Shown here: positions 1 through 8,444 of the stretch, one piece after another | Layout of the letters: each line of letters opens with the position of its first letter | How positions within the stretch are numbered: the first letter of the stretch is position 1 | Assembly: GCA_045534445.1 (NCBI GenBank) | Contig: JAZSJQ010000043.1 | Span: 1 to 56,898 of the forward strand | Length of the DNA stretch: 56,898 nt | Source of the DNA: JAISGQ01 sp045534445 | GTDB lineage: Bacteria > Bacillota > Clostridia > Oscillospirales > Acutalibacteraceae | Direction: 5' to 3' | Notes under the pieces: model-generated | What the model was told of the DNA's origin: nothing | Seen by the model: only the letters and a program-made list of their open reading frames with translations | The model's database searches: none | Position numbers and translations under genes: made by a program

Positions 1-74
1 GCTGCCATGAACCTGAAAAAACTGGCAATATGGGGATGGAAACATTCCTCTTTCTGCTCAGTTTTCCACTTCAT
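1..74 (-). CDS. possible start of a leftward gene cut by the window edge
   Basis: An ATG at 74 on the minus strand opens a frame that stays open to the left edge (about 24 codons beginning MKWKTEQKEE). No clear Shine-Dalgarno site precedes it; only an A-rich stretch does. It lies just beyond a hairpin that could end the upstream gene. The frame is too short to recognise and may not be coding. Confidence 0.2.
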   Translation of the reverse strand, partial: MKWKTEQKEECFHPHIASFFRFMA

Positions 75-92
75 TTTTTTCTGTATACCAAA

Positions 93-125
93 ACCCCCGA
101 TTTTTCATCTCGAAAAATCGGGGTT
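93..125. terminator. inverted repeat, possible terminator
   Basis: CCCCGATTTTTC (95-106) pairs perfectly with GAAAAATCGGGG (112-123) around a short loop. The T-run after the stem is weak on both strands, so this may be a backup terminator or a structured spacer for the minus-strand PadR/HAAS transcript. Confidence 0.45.
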
Positions 126-137
126 CTTTGACAGGCT

Positions 138-166
138 GAAAGGAGCCTTTCGGCTCCTTTTTTATT
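138..166. terminator. rho-independent terminator after the HAAS gene
   Basis: AGGAGCC (141-147) pairs with GGCTCCT (152-158) around a TTTC tetraloop. Flanking A and T runs make it usable on either strand. It directly follows the stop of the minus-strand gene at 166-168. The T-run is longer on the plus strand. Confidence 0.6.
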
Positions 167-1164
167 TATTCATTCTTTCCTTTAAGTGCGCAGGCAAGGC
201 AGGTTCCGATGTCGATCGTATGCCCCAGTGCCACGCCGCCGAATATTATCCATTTAAGATTCATGAATATGTTCTGAAGAGTTTCGCGGGCATCTCCTGC
301 CATTGCGGCTGCCTCTCTGAGTCCTTCGTAATTGAGTACATTGCCGTTTATGAAGAACAGATAAGCGCATACAACAGACACAACACCTGTTACGGCAAGA
401 GTGATGAACACTGTCATGTTTTTGCGTCCGACGATGATCTTTACAACATTGCGGATAACGGTCATAACTGTCCAGATAACAAGGGGCAGCCACACAGCCT
501 GCACTGCTTCCATATTGAACAGGGGGATCACCTTTGTATCAATACCATCAGAAGCGATGTGTGCAACAACAGGAACAACATCACCGAAGCCTAAGATCAT
601 AACAGTGAAAAACACGCCAAAGCAGATATCCACAATGCTGTCAGCAATGCTTATCTTCTCGTTCTTTTTCGGTATGCCGGGAAGATTGTCGATGCCGCTG
701 TCGCCTATACTTACCTTCTTGCGCTCGAGGATCGCAAACACGATGGTAATGATCGCAAAGGCAGAAAGCAGTACATTGGGAAGTCCAACCACCCAATCGA
801 AAACTGTTTCGACCGCAGACTGATCTCTGTCAAAGAGAATACCCAGTACGCAGGCTATCGAGTATCCTATGATGCTTGCTATGGCAACTATCTTCAGCAC
901 TATCTTATATTTAAAATAGTACACGCCGCCGATGAGATGGTCCATGGAGTCGGTGTCGTACTTCTGAGCAAGCTCATCGGGAGTGCCGAGCTCAGCCAGC
1001 ACAACGCGCACGTCGGTCTCAGTGGGTGTTATTTCACCGCATCTTGCCTCAAGCATCTCATATATATTACCCTCTATCTCTTTCCCCACCTCTTCCCTGT
1101 TCTTTTTTGGAAGAAGCCTTGTAACCGCATAAACATAACGTGCTATCATTTCATTGTTACTCAT
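166..1164 (-). CDS. HAAS-domain (DUF1700-like) membrane protein, PadR partner
   Basis: A 332-residue membrane protein. The first ~75 residues form a soluble helical segment (YVYAVTRLLPKKNREEVGKEIE, then a stretch ending LGTPDELAQKY) of the HAAS type commonly encoded next to PadR regulators. About six hydrophobic segments follow. The ATG at 1164 is chosen because the ribosome site GGAGGG (1173-1178) lies 8 bases upstream. A GTG at 1173 would overlap that site. The gene overlaps the end of padR by a few bases, so translation is probably coupled and both share one promoter. In the family such proteins are thought to sense membrane or antibiotic stress, but the specific signal here is unknown. 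Confidence 0.75.
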   Translation of the reverse strand: MSNNEMIARYVYAVTRLLPKKNREEVGKEIEGNIYEMLEARCGEITPTETDVRVVLAELGTPDELAQKYDTDSMDHLIGGVYYFKYKIVLKIVAIASIIGYSIACVLGILFDRDQSAVETVFDWVVGLPNVLLSAFAIITIVFAILERKKVSIGDSGIDNLPGIPKKNEKISIADSIVDICFGVFFTVMILGFGDVVPVVAHIASDGIDTKVIPLFNMEAVQAVWLPLVIWTVMTVIRNVVKIIVGRKNMTVFITLAVTGVVSVVCAYLFFINGNVLNYEGLREAAAMAGDARETLQNIFMNLKWIIFGGVALGHTIDIGTCLACALKGKNE

Positions 1165-1501
1165 TTTCAACACCCTCCATAATTCTGTCTACATTCTCAG
1201 AAAAAGCCTTCCAGTGCTTTTTCATTCTCTCCAATACCTCTTTGCCGTCCTCGGTCAGAACATAATATTTTCTCGGCTTGCTGCCCCCTGTCTCCCACTC
1301 ACTCTTTAAAAGTCCCTGACTTTCAAGCCTTCTCATAAGGGGGTAAAGGGTGTTTGCCTCAACGGGAATGCCGCCCTTTTCAAGCTCGCTGACAAGGCTG
1401 TAGCCGTAGGTCGGCTTTTCAAGTCTGCTTAGTACCAGCAGTATCAGCGTACCTCGCCGCAGTTCCAACACAAGACCCGATACGATCTCATCTGTATTCA
1501 C
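1157..1501 (-). CDS. PadR-family transcriptional regulator
   Basis: A 114-residue winged-helix repressor of the short PadR type. Family hallmarks are visible: LRRGTLILLVLSRLEKPTYGYSL, then EANTLYPLMRRLESQGLL (recognition helix and wing) and a PRKYYVLTEDGK wing segment, followed by a C-terminal dimerisation helix. Translation starts at GTG (1499-1501) with GGAGGG at 1507-1512, 5 bases away. It leads a two-gene operon with the HAAS membrane protein. A palindrome sits between the -35 and -10 of its own promoter, which strongly suggests autorepression relieved by a ligand, as in LmrR/LadR-type members. The ligand cannot be inferred. Confidence 0.9.
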   Translation of the reverse strand: MNTDEIVSGLVLELRRGTLILLVLSRLEKPTYGYSLVSELEKGGIPVEANTLYPLMRRLESQGLLKSEWETGGSKPRKYYVLTEDGKEVLERMKKHWKAFSENVDRIMEGVENE

Positions 1502-1533
1502 AATATCCCTCCGTCCGTGTTATTGTTGTCTGT

Positions 1534-1563
1534 ATTATAGTGTGTGGCGCACACTATTGTCAA
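1534..1563 (-). promoter_or_regulatory. padR promoter with embedded palindromic operator
   Basis: On the minus strand TTGACA (1558-1563) and TATAAT (1534-1539) are separated by 18 bp. The spacer and part of the -10 form a perfect inverted repeat, ATAGTGTG-N5-CACACTAT (1537-1557). A bound dimer would block RNA polymerase. PadR autoregulation is established for the family; this exact site is a prediction. Confidence 0.75.
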
Positions 1564-1658
1564 TAGTAAAACGCAAAAAAATTAAAAATATTTTCCTTTC
1601 TTGTAGTTAGAGGGCATATTGTGTGGTAGAATAAATAATCAGAGAAAAAGGAAAGGCA

Positions 1659-2714
1659 ATGATAAGCATGGCATATTCTCCCCAGAAGAGAATAACCGAA
1701 GAGGGCAGGCTTCTTGATGAAAAGGGTCAGCTTATGCAATTCGGCTGGAGTGAACACCCTCTCCTCGGCTACGACCGCAGTGATGTGCATTTTTTGAACC
1801 GTCTCAAGGTAAAGGAATGGGACAGTTATTTTTTCGGTAACGAGGAATGGCAGTTTTCCGTTTCCTTTGCGGATAACAGCAGCACGGGTGTCTTTGCGGT
1901 TTCGGCAATGAATCTCAAAAACAGCGTCGGCAAGACTGCTGTTTTTACCGAGCGTCTGCCTCTTGGCGGCTATGAAATGCCCAACGCCAGCACCTTCGGA
2001 GATATTGTGTACCGCTCGAAGGAGGCTTCGGCAAACATCACCCTCGGACAGAATGAGCGGCGGCTTATGATCCGCTGGCCGAATTTCGATGACGTCCGCG
2101 AGCTTTACATCACCGCAACGTTTCATCAGCTCAATGATGACAGTCTTTCCTGTGTTATCCCCTTCAGAAGCAAAAGCGAGTTTCTTTATTCTCACAGAAT
2201 GTTCTGTATGCCTGTTTCCGCTCTTGTGCGCCTCGGCGGTATCGAGACACACTTTGAAAAGGAGTCTGCTCTCGGCTTATACTGCTGGAACAGAGGTGTT
2301 TTTCCGTCAAAAACAAACTGGCTCAGCTTCTGTGCAAACAGCTTTTTTGAAGGCGAGCGCTTTGGCTTCTGTCTCGGGGAGGGCTTCGGAGACCGCAGAG
2401 AGTGCGGTGAAAACGCATTTTTCTATAAAGGAAAGATCTACAAGCCGGGTGAGCTTGATATCACCGTCCCCTCTGATCCCGACAGAGAAGCCTGGTTTCT
2501 TATCGGTGAAGACGGCGACATAAATATCCGAATGGTGCCTCAATGCTCGGAGAGCGGCACTGTCGGCGGCAAAGCACTTTCGAGAATGAGCCGTCACAGA
2601 GTCTTCGGACGCTATTACGGCACGGTAATGCTCAGAAGCGAGGACGGCAGTGTGCAGAGGCTTGTCCTTGACGGCATACAGGGCTTCTGCGAAAGCGTCA
2701 GCTGTAAATGGTAA
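1659..2714 (+). CDS. DUF2804 family protein
   Basis: A 351-residue soluble protein without a signal peptide, matching the DUF2804 pattern: an early LLDEKGQLMQFGWSEHPLL segment, a WDSYFF strand, and a C-terminal VFGRYYGTVMLRSEDG...DGIQGFCE segment. The function of this family is not established. ATG at 1659 follows AAGGAAAGG. It is the first gene of a probable operon with the membrane protein at 2759 and the lipoprotein at 3547, with 44 bp to the next gene and a terminator only after the third. It is divergent from padR. No clear -35/-10 is visible for it, so its promoter is uncertain. Confident on family, not on role. Confidence 0.75.
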   Translation: MISMAYSPQKRITEEGRLLDEKGQLMQFGWSEHPLLGYDRSDVHFLNRLKVKEWDSYFFGNEEWQFSVSFADNSSTGVFAVSAMNLKNSVGKTAVFTERLPLGGYEMPNASTFGDIVYRSKEASANITLGQNERRLMIRWPNFDDVRELYITATFHQLNDDSLSCVIPFRSKSEFLYSHRMFCMPVSALVRLGGIETHFEKESALGLYCWNRGVFPSKTNWLSFCANSFFEGERFGFCLGEGFGDRRECGENAFFYKGKIYKPGELDITVPSDPDREAWFLIGEDGDINIRMVPQCSESGTVGGKALSRMSRHRVFGRYYGTVMLRSEDGSVQRLVLDGIQGFCESVSCKW

Positions 2715-2758
2715 GACTTTGCCCCTGAGCGATTAAAATATTTTTGTGGAGGGTTATT

Positions 2759-3550
2759 ATGAAGAAAAAACTTGAAAACTTGCCCAAGGAATACTTTGCG
2801 CTGAAATTCACCAATCCCGATTTCCCTTCCATGAGCCCCGGTACTCCGTGGGCGTGCTTTATCGGCTGTTTAATATTTTATATTATGAATCTTACTCTCG
2901 GAATGAATTCGGGTCATGCCGTTGTAAAATATTTTGCTGTGGCTGTGTTGGTCTTGGGTACAGTTATTCTTCTGCCTGCTTTTTATTTCACTCAGAAAAG
3001 AATCAACAGGCACAGAGTCGGCTATGCTTACTACAATCTTCTGTTATTCGGTCAGTTCAGATTCTGCATTATCTGCTCCGCAGCGCTTATTTCTTCTGCA
3101 ATTATAAGCGACGGCTGGCTTGAGCCGAATACCGGTTCAATAATAAATATCTGCTACATAATCGCCGCCGCGTCCCTTGCCGAGGATGCTATAGTGAACA
3201 TTATTTTCCGGGAAATAATGAAAAAGCGCATTGCCGACGGGGCTTTCAAAACAGGCGGAAGCGGATTTTTCGGAGATATGAAGCACAAGAACACCATATG
3301 GGCTATCCTCGTAAAGATATCCGGCGTGGGAATGACCCTTTCTCTTGCAACCATTCCCCTCAGTAAGATTTTTCATTTCAGGTGGGATTCCTCATATCTT
3401 CCGATCCTGGCAACGGTAATGCTTCTGGCTGTCAACTGGCTGATCTTCCTTTTTGCCTACTGCAATGCCCTTCTGCTGGGACGAATCCATTATATGAAGA
3501 AATTTGAATGCAATGATAACAGTGCAGAAGAAACGGAGGAAAATAAATGA
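2759..3550 (+). CDS. membrane protein of unknown function
   Basis: A 263-residue protein with a short basic N-terminus (MKKKLENLPKEYF) and about six hydrophobic segments, for example CFIGCLIFYIMNLTLG, FCIICSAALISSAII and the C-terminal LLAVNWLIFLFAYCNALLLG. ATG at 2759 is chosen because GGAGGG (2748-2753) precedes it by 5 bases. An upstream in-frame TTG at 2744 would place the ribosome site inside the gene. Its stop overlaps the next start in an ATGA junction, so it is translationally coupled to the lipoprotein downstream. No catalytic motif is visible and I do not recognise the family. Confidence 0.7.
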   Translation: MKKKLENLPKEYFALKFTNPDFPSMSPGTPWACFIGCLIFYIMNLTLGMNSGHAVVKYFAVAVLVLGTVILLPAFYFTQKRINRHRVGYAYYNLLLFGQFRFCIICSAALISSAIISDGWLEPNTGSIINICYIIAAASLAEDAIVNIIFREIMKKRIADGAFKTGGSGFFGDMKHKNTIWAILVKISGVGMTLSLATIPLSKIFHFRWDSSYLPILATVMLLAVNWLIFLFAYCNALLLGRIHYMKKFECNDNSAEETEENK

Positions 3551-4356
3551 AAAGAGAATTTCTGACCTTTAAAAAAGCCAGCATAATTACCCTTTGCATC
3601 ATATCGCTGATGCTGTCTTTTCTGCTCTGCGGGTGCGACTATGAGAAAAAGGCCGGCGACGGGGTAACTGTCGAAATGATATGCAAACATCTTGAACAGA
3701 AATACGATGATGAATTTTCGCTTATAAGGATATCCCAGGGAACAGAGGGCGGCGGAAAGCTGACAGTACGCCTTCGTTCGGAGAAATTCCCCGATGATGA
3801 AATCATCGCCAAGGCAGTCATGAAGGGCTACTATGATGCAGTCGTAGGGGATGATGTTATCAAGGTCCCGAGATACAGATACGAGGATAATTACATATCT
3901 TATAAATACCGTGCGGAATTTATGGAGATAGCGCGCGAATACACCGAGGAAGTGTACGGAGAATGCAAGCTCTGCTACACTGTTCCTGACAGAACCCTGC
4001 CTGACGGTATGGGAAGCCTTGAGTTCGAGCATTACATCAAGTCATCAAATTCAGGTCTTGCTTACACGATTTTTCTGCCCCCTTCGGCATATTCCGATGA
4101 CTATAAGGAGAAAATGGAGCAGCTTTACACAAAGTACGCCAAAAGCTATTATCAGGTCGATGCCAATGTGTATTATCTTTCAAGGCAGGAGGACTATGAC
4201 GGCATAAAAAATGAGAATTATTACGATAAGATCACCGAGGCTCATGCCGATAAGGAGTGGTATATCGTCTTCGGATATTATCATCTTAACGGTCTGATGG
4301 AAGCCTCCTGTGAATGGCGAGAGGGTCAGAAAAACGATGATTACACTCCGATGTAA
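3547..4356 (+). CDS. lipoprotein of unknown function
   Basis: A 269-residue protein beginning with a charged N-region and a hydrophobic stretch ending LLCGC (lipobox, Cys about residue 29), so it is predicted to be lipid-anchored outside the cell membrane. The mature part is acidic and alpha/beta, with no recognisable motif. It overlaps the preceding membrane protein by 4 bp (ATGA), indicating coupled expression. It is the last gene before a strong terminator. It may act with the membrane partner, but nothing in the sequence says how. Confidence 0.7.
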   Translation: MKREFLTFKKASIITLCIISLMLSFLLCGCDYEKKAGDGVTVEMICKHLEQKYDDEFSLIRISQGTEGGGKLTVRLRSEKFPDDEIIAKAVMKGYYDAVVGDDVIKVPRYRYEDNYISYKYRAEFMEIAREYTEEVYGECKLCYTVPDRTLPDGMGSLEFEHYIKSSNSGLAYTIFLPPSAYSDDYKEKMEQLYTKYAKSYYQVDANVYYLSRQEDYDGIKNENYYDKITEAHADKEWYIVFGYYHLNGLMEASCEWREGQKNDDYTPM

Positions 4357-4381
4357 TCACCGACAAAAGATTTCGTACATT

Positions 4382-4434
4382 ACGGACTGATATTGCAGGT
4401 GCAGCCGATTTATCCTGCTTTCAGTCCGTTTTGT
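4382..4434 (+). terminator. rho-independent terminator
   Basis: The outer stem ACGGACTGA (4382-4390) pairs with TCAGTCCGT (4421-4429), with an inner GCAGG/CCTGC stem and a TTTT run after it. It ends the DUF2804/membrane protein/lipoprotein operon. Confidence 0.75.
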
Positions 4435-4436
4435 GC

Positions 4437-4466
4437 TTGCAGTTATGATGCACGCAGTGCTATAAT
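4437..4466 (+). promoter_or_regulatory. promoter of the MATE gene
   Basis: TTGCAG (4437-4442) and a perfect TATAAT (4461-4466) are spaced by 18 bp, 36 bp before the start codon. The -35 box is moderate. Confidence 0.6.
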
Positions 4467-4502
4467 GCATAGCGTTTCGGATATCAGTTTTTGGAGGTGC
4501 CT

Positions 4503-5876
4503 ATGCCAAAACGCCATGAGATGGATATGACAAGCGGTCCGCTTCTCGGCAAGATGCTCCGCTTTGCCTTTCCTGTTATCATTTCAAATGTTCTTCAGCT
4601 TCTCTATAACGCCGCCGACTCCATTATCGTCGGCAGATTCGCGGAGGACGGCAAGAATGCCCTTGCCGCTGTAGGCTCCACAGCCTCCATAATCCACCTT
4701 GTCACTAATCTGTTCATCGGCTTCTTCCTGGGCGGAAGTATCATAATCGCCCAGTTCAAGGGTGCAGGCAAGGATGATGAAGTAAGCAAAACCGTCCACA
4801 CCTCTGCTCTCACAAGCCTCATAACAGGTATCGCAGTGTGTATAATCGGTCAGCTCGTTGCAGAGCCTCTGCTCACTGCCATGGGTACTCCTCCCGAGGT
4901 GATCGGCAAGTCACTGCTCTATATCCGCATTTATTTTTTGGGTATGCCCTTTACCACCTTCTACAATTTCGGTGCCTCCACCCTTCGCGCCGTGGGTGAT
5001 ACAAAGCGCCCTCTTTACTTTCTTGCGGTTTCGGGCGTTCTCAATGTGGTTCTCAATGCGGTGCTGGTCATATACTTCGGCATGGACGTTGCAGGCGTTG
5101 CGATCGCGACCGTTGCCTCTCAGGCACTTTCCGCTTTTCTCGTTTTCCTGAGTCTGCTTCATTCCGACAGTTGTATCCGTCTCAGCCTTTCAAGGCTTAA
5201 GATACACGGCAGAAAGCTTTCAATGATGATAAAGGTCGGTCTCCCCATGGGACTTCAGAATTCCCTTTTCTCCTTCTCAAATGTACTTATCCAGTCCTCG
5301 ATAAATTCCTTCGGCGAAGCCGCAATGGCGGCTCACACCGCCGCCGTCAGCATCGAAGGCTTTATGAATGTTGCGGTTTCGGGCGTTGCAGATACATCGA
5401 TAAACTTTACAGGTCAGAATGTTGGCGCAGGAAAGTACAAGAGGGTTCGTCGGGTATGCGCCATCTGTGCGGTGCTTTCCGTTGTTATATCCCTCGGACT
5501 TGGTATTATAATGTTCTTCTTCGGAGACAAGCTGCTTGCCATATACAACCCCGACCCCGATGTTATCGCCTGCGGTCTCAACCGCACAAAGCTTATAGGT
5601 CTCACCTACTGGATATTTGCACTTATGAACGTCTTTGCAGGCTGTCTGAGAGGTATGGGTCGTTCACTTATGCCTATGGTAAGCTCCCTTGTGGGAGTGT
5701 GTGCATTCCGTATCGTTTATATATATACGATTTTCAGGCTTTCTCCCACACTGTTCACCCTTTATGCCGTTTATCCCGCCTCCTGGGCAGTGGCGATGAT
5801 ACTGAACATGATATGCTATCTCATAATCAGCCGCCTGCTCATTGCAGGAAGGCTGAAGGTCATTACAAAGTCGTAG
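4503..5876 (+). CDS. MATE-family multidrug/Na+ (or H+) antiporter
   Basis: A 457-residue integral membrane protein with about 12 transmembrane helices in two related halves, as in NorM/DinF. Early motif: MTSGPLLGKMLRFAFPVI then LLYNAADSIIVGRF. The second half has VGLPMGLQNSLFSFSNVLIQ and a conserved GQNVGAGKYKR loop. It exports cationic drugs or metabolites using an ion gradient. ATG at 4503 lies 4 bases after GGAGGT; an in-frame TTG at 4491 overlaps that site and is rejected. It is a single-gene unit with its own promoter, ending at a terminator shared with the convergent hflX. The Na+ gradient made by Rnf farther right could power it, but this is inference. Confidence 0.9.
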   Translation: MPKRHEMDMTSGPLLGKMLRFAFPVIISNVLQLLYNAADSIIVGRFAEDGKNALAAVGSTASIIHLVTNLFIGFFLGGSIIIAQFKGAGKDDEVSKTVHTSALTSLITGIAVCIIGQLVAEPLLTAMGTPPEVIGKSLLYIRIYFLGMPFTTFYNFGASTLRAVGDTKRPLYFLAVSGVLNVVLNAVLVIYFGMDVAGVAIATVASQALSAFLVFLSLLHSDSCIRLSLSRLKIHGRKLSMMIKVGLPMGLQNSLFSFSNVLIQSSINSFGEAAMAAHTAAVSIEGFMNVAVSGVADTSINFTGQNVGAGKYKRVRRVCAICAVLSVVISLGLGIIMFFFGDKLLAIYNPDPDVIACGLNRTKLIGLTYWIFALMNVFAGCLRGMGRSLMPMVSSLVGVCAFRIVYIYTIFRLSPTLFTLYAVYPASWAVAMILNMICYLIISRLLIAGRLKVITKS

Positions 5877-5892
5877 ATATCACTGTTCTGCA

Positions 5893-5934
5893 AAAAGACA
5901 GGGAACCTTACAGTATCAAGGTTCCCTGTCTTTT
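5893..5934. terminator. bidirectional terminator between MATE gene and hflX
   Basis: Perfect 17-bp stem: AAAAGACAGGGAACCTT (5893-5909) and AAGGTTCCCTGTCTTTT (5918-5934). The A-tract and T-tract at its ends let it serve both convergent genes. The hflX stop begins right after it. Confidence 0.85.
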
Positions 5935-7170
5935 CTATTCACTTATCTCGTATTTTTTCAGCGGTGCGGCGATGGGCATTTCTGCGGAGAAGTCAAGGCG
6001 CAGCCCCTCGGGGGTGTACTCCTCCTCATAAATCGTTCCGCGCTCGCGTATGGGGGCGGCTTCTCCCAGCTTATCAAAGGGCAGAAGTATTGTCAGGCGC
6101 AGACGCTTGACGGGCATGGCGTCATCTATTGCCTCAAGCAATGCGGGAAGTCCTTCCCCTGTCTTTGCGGAAATGCGAACCCCCTTAAGACCTGCCTGAA
6201 TATTCTCCTTGTCGCACTTATTCAGCACCGTAATTGTAGGTGTACTGCCTGCGCCGAGCTGTGAGAGCAGGTCGGTGGTTACCTCAAGCTGCTCAAGGCA
6301 CACAGGCGACGAAGCGTCGCAGACATTTATGATTATATCTGCCTGAGCCGCCTCCGCAAGGGTTGAACGGAATGCCTTTATAAGATGGTGGGGCAGATTT
6401 CGGATAAATCCGACGGTATCAACCAGCATGACAGATGCACCGCTGGGCAGTTCAAGAGCCCTCGCGGTCGCGTCAAGAGTCGCAAAAAGCATATCCTCCG
6501 CCAGCACCCCTGCCTGAGTCAGCGTATTTAAAAGCGTACTTTTTCCTGCGTTGGTGTAGCCGACTATGGCGGCTGTGACGATCTCGTCTTTCTTCCTGCG
6601 GGTGCGCAGAAGCTCGCGGTGCTTTTCCACCTGCTCAAGCTTCTCGGAAAGGGCTTCTATCCTTCTTCGGATATGACGCTTATCGGTCTCAAGCTTGGTT
6701 TCACCGGGACCTCGCGTACCGATACCGCCGCCGAGACGGCTCATTTCAACGCCCTTGCCCGTAAGGCGCGGCAGCATATACCGAAGCTGAGCAAGCTCTA
6801 CCTGAAGCTTACCCTCGCTGGTGCGCGCGCGCATGGCGAAGATATCAAGAATGAGCATGGTTCGGTCAATGGTTCTGATATCCGTCTCTCTTTCGATATT
6901 GGCAACCTGTCTCGGGGTCAGCTCACAGTCAAAGATTATCAGATCTGCTTCGTTCTGAACGCAGAAATCCCTTATCTCCTCAAGTCTGCCCGAGCCGATG
7001 CAGGTGGCAGTGTCCTTCGATGGGCGGTTCTGGGTGAACACTCCGATGACCTCCGCGCCTGCTGTTTTCGCAAGCTCACGAAGCTCCTCAAGGGATTCCT
7101 CCTCACCCTTTTCGCCTAAAAACACAGCGGCAAGCACCGCTTTTACTATACTTTCTGTATTTTCGTGCAT
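5935..7170 (-). CDS. hflX: HflX ribosome-associated GTPase
   Basis: A 411-residue GTPase of the HflX family, which binds the large ribosomal subunit and rescues stalled or heat-damaged ribosomes. Visible features: an N-terminal HflX domain (VFTQNRPSKDTATCIGSGRLEEI, DCELTPRQVANIE), a glycine-rich linker (MSRLGGGIGTRGPGETKLE), a coiled coil, then the G domain with G1 GYTNAGKS (about 204-211), DTVGFI (G3) and NKCD (G4). ATG at 7170 follows AAGGAGA at a good distance. It is separated from the upstream minus-strand gene by a terminator. Length is normal for the family. Confidence 0.95.
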   Translation of the reverse strand: MHENTESIVKAVLAAVFLGEKGEEESLEELRELAKTAGAEVIGVFTQNRPSKDTATCIGSGRLEEIRDFCVQNEADLIIFDCELTPRQVANIERETDIRTIDRTMLILDIFAMRARTSEGKLQVELAQLRYMLPRLTGKGVEMSRLGGGIGTRGPGETKLETDKRHIRRRIEALSEKLEQVEKHRELLRTRRKKDEIVTAAIVGYTNAGKSTLLNTLTQAGVLAEDMLFATLDATARALELPSGASVMLVDTVGFIRNLPHHLIKAFRSTLAEAAQADIIINVCDASSPVCLEQLEVTTDLLSQLGAGSTPTITVLNKCDKENIQAGLKGVRISAKTGEGLPALLEAIDDAMPVKRLRLTILLPFDKLGEAAPIRERGTIYEEEYTPEGLRLDFSAEMPIAAPLKKYEISE

Positions 7171-7205
7171 ATTTTCTCCTTAAAGTATATATACATTCAA
7201 AATAA

Positions 7206-7230
7206 AAAACGCCCGTAAAACGGGCGTTTT
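7206..7230 (-). terminator. terminator of the gene starting at 8241
   Basis: AAAACGCCCG (7206-7215) pairs with CGGGCGTTTT (7221-7230). Read on the minus strand it is followed by a T-rich tract, 10 bp after the stop of the zinc-ribbon membrane protein. Confidence 0.8.
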
Positions 7231-7239
7231 AAGCTATTT

Positions 7240-8241
7240 TCAGTTGCTCTTACGGATATAGTTGTTGAGGGAATCGATAGCAAGGGCAATTCCCAAAAAT
7301 GCACCAAGCACGCCGAGAACCATATTGATAAGAAGCTCGGTGGTTCCAACCTTGCTGATAAGGAAAACCAGAAGGACTGCCGCAACAGTAACTGCCTCAG
7401 CACTGAGAATGGACACAAGCGAACCGGTCTTCTTATCCTTGACGCCGCCGAATGCTACATAACCGAGTACTGCAAAAACACCTGAAAGCACGCAGAGTGC
7501 CGGGAGGGGGAAGTTGCAGACAGCGCAGATCGCAAAGGGAACAAGTCCTGCTACAGCACCGATAATGGCACCCAGCACGCCCTTGCCGGAATTGCCCTCA
7601 TCGTCATTGCTCTGGTAGGGAGGTGCAGGTTCTCTGTCCCATGCAGGAGCCGGAGCGGGGGCAGGTCTGCGACGAGAAGGCTCCATTCCTGCGTATGTAT
7701 CGTCTCTGGACTCATCATAGACGGTCGAAGTGCGGAGCCTGTCCTCCTGAGGAGGCTCAGGACGCTGAGCAGGAGCAGGAGCAGGAGCGGGTCTTGCGCT
7801 GCCCTTTACCGCTGCAGAGCACTCAGCACACATGGGCTGAACCATATTGTTATAGAAGGAGCGCTTGTTTGCCGGAGCGCCGCACTTTACACATACGTTA
7901 GGTGCGCGGAAGCCGAGACCTCTGTAATTGGCGGAAACAAAGGTAAGCATATCATCAAGCATATGCTCACTCATAGCACCTGCACTTTCATCATAGAAAA
8001 GTGCAAGATAACCCTCTACATCACCAACCTGAAGATCGGAAAGATCCACCTGAGAACGGAGCATATCCTCCATTCCGTCAAATGACGCATCAGATGAACA
8101 AACGAGCATAAAGATAGCGAGCTTGCCGCCATCCTCTTCAACGACCGAAAAGCCTACACCGCCGGATACTCCGTAAACAGTGTCGCCATCAAGACGGTAT
8201 TTTCTGCTTTGCTGCCAGGAAAGCAAATTCTGACTGATCAT
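7240..8241 (-). CDS. membrane protein with Zn-ribbon-like Cys pairs and Pro/Ala-rich linker
   Basis: A 333-residue protein. Residues 1-115 look globular. A CVKCGAPANKRSF...PMCAEC segment (about 118-142) is a C4 zinc-ribbon-like knuckle. A low-complexity linker rich in PAPAPA and charged residues follows (about 145-215). The C-terminal ~115 residues hold about four hydrophobic helices (GAIIGAVAGLVPFAICAVC, PLPALCVLSGVFAVLGYVAF and others). ATG at 8241 has GGAGG 7 bases upstream. Family not recognised. It is one of at least six proteins in this window pairing a metal-knuckle with membrane helices. Confidence 0.65.
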   Translation of the reverse strand: MISQNLLSWQQSRKYRLDGDTVYGVSGGVGFSVVEEDGGKLAIFMLVCSSDASFDGMEDMLRSQVDLSDLQVGDVEGYLALFYDESAGAMSEHMLDDMLTFVSANYRGLGFRAPNVCVKCGAPANKRSFYNNMVQPMCAECSAAVKGSARPAPAPAPAQRPEPPQEDRLRTSTVYDESRDDTYAGMEPSRRRPAPAPAPAWDREPAPPYQSNDDEGNSGKGVLGAIIGAVAGLVPFAICAVCNFPLPALCVLSGVFAVLGYVAFGGVKDKKTGSLVSILSAEAVTVAAVLLVFLISKVGTTELLINMVLGVLGAFLGIALAIDSLNNYIRKSN

Positions 8242-8308
8242 AAAAGTGCCTCCGAATCTGTCGAAACCGACATAATATCAGTGTGTGCATAATCAACACA
8301 TATATAAG

Positions 8309-8336
8309 ATTATAACCCAAAATAGTGTCAAGTCAA
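8309..8336 (-). promoter_or_regulatory. promoter of the gene at 7240-8241
   Basis: On the minus strand TTGACT (8331-8336) and TATAAT (8309-8314) are spaced by 16 bp. A TTGACA overlaps just downstream, but its spacing to a -10 is poorer. Confidence 0.6.
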
Positions 8337-8406
8337 CCTTTAGATGAGAACAATAAGTAAATTTTCGCATATTTTGCGGTTTATAAATGTAAACTTTTTT
8401 AAAAAC

Positions 8407-8438
8407 AAACCTGCGCACAAGGATTTATGCGCAGGTTT
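8407..8438 (-). terminator. terminator of the YDQYG-repeat protein gene
   Basis: AAACCTGCGCA (8407-8417) pairs with TGCGCAGGTTT (8428-8438). On the minus strand a T-rich tract follows. It lies 6 bp after the stop at 8445. Confidence 0.8.
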
Positions 8439-8444
8439 TATTCA

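Noticed and set aside
7..594. 195-codon plus-strand frame across the left edge
   Set aside because: It runs through two hairpins and antisense to the HAAS gene, with no ribosome site or protein-like composition.
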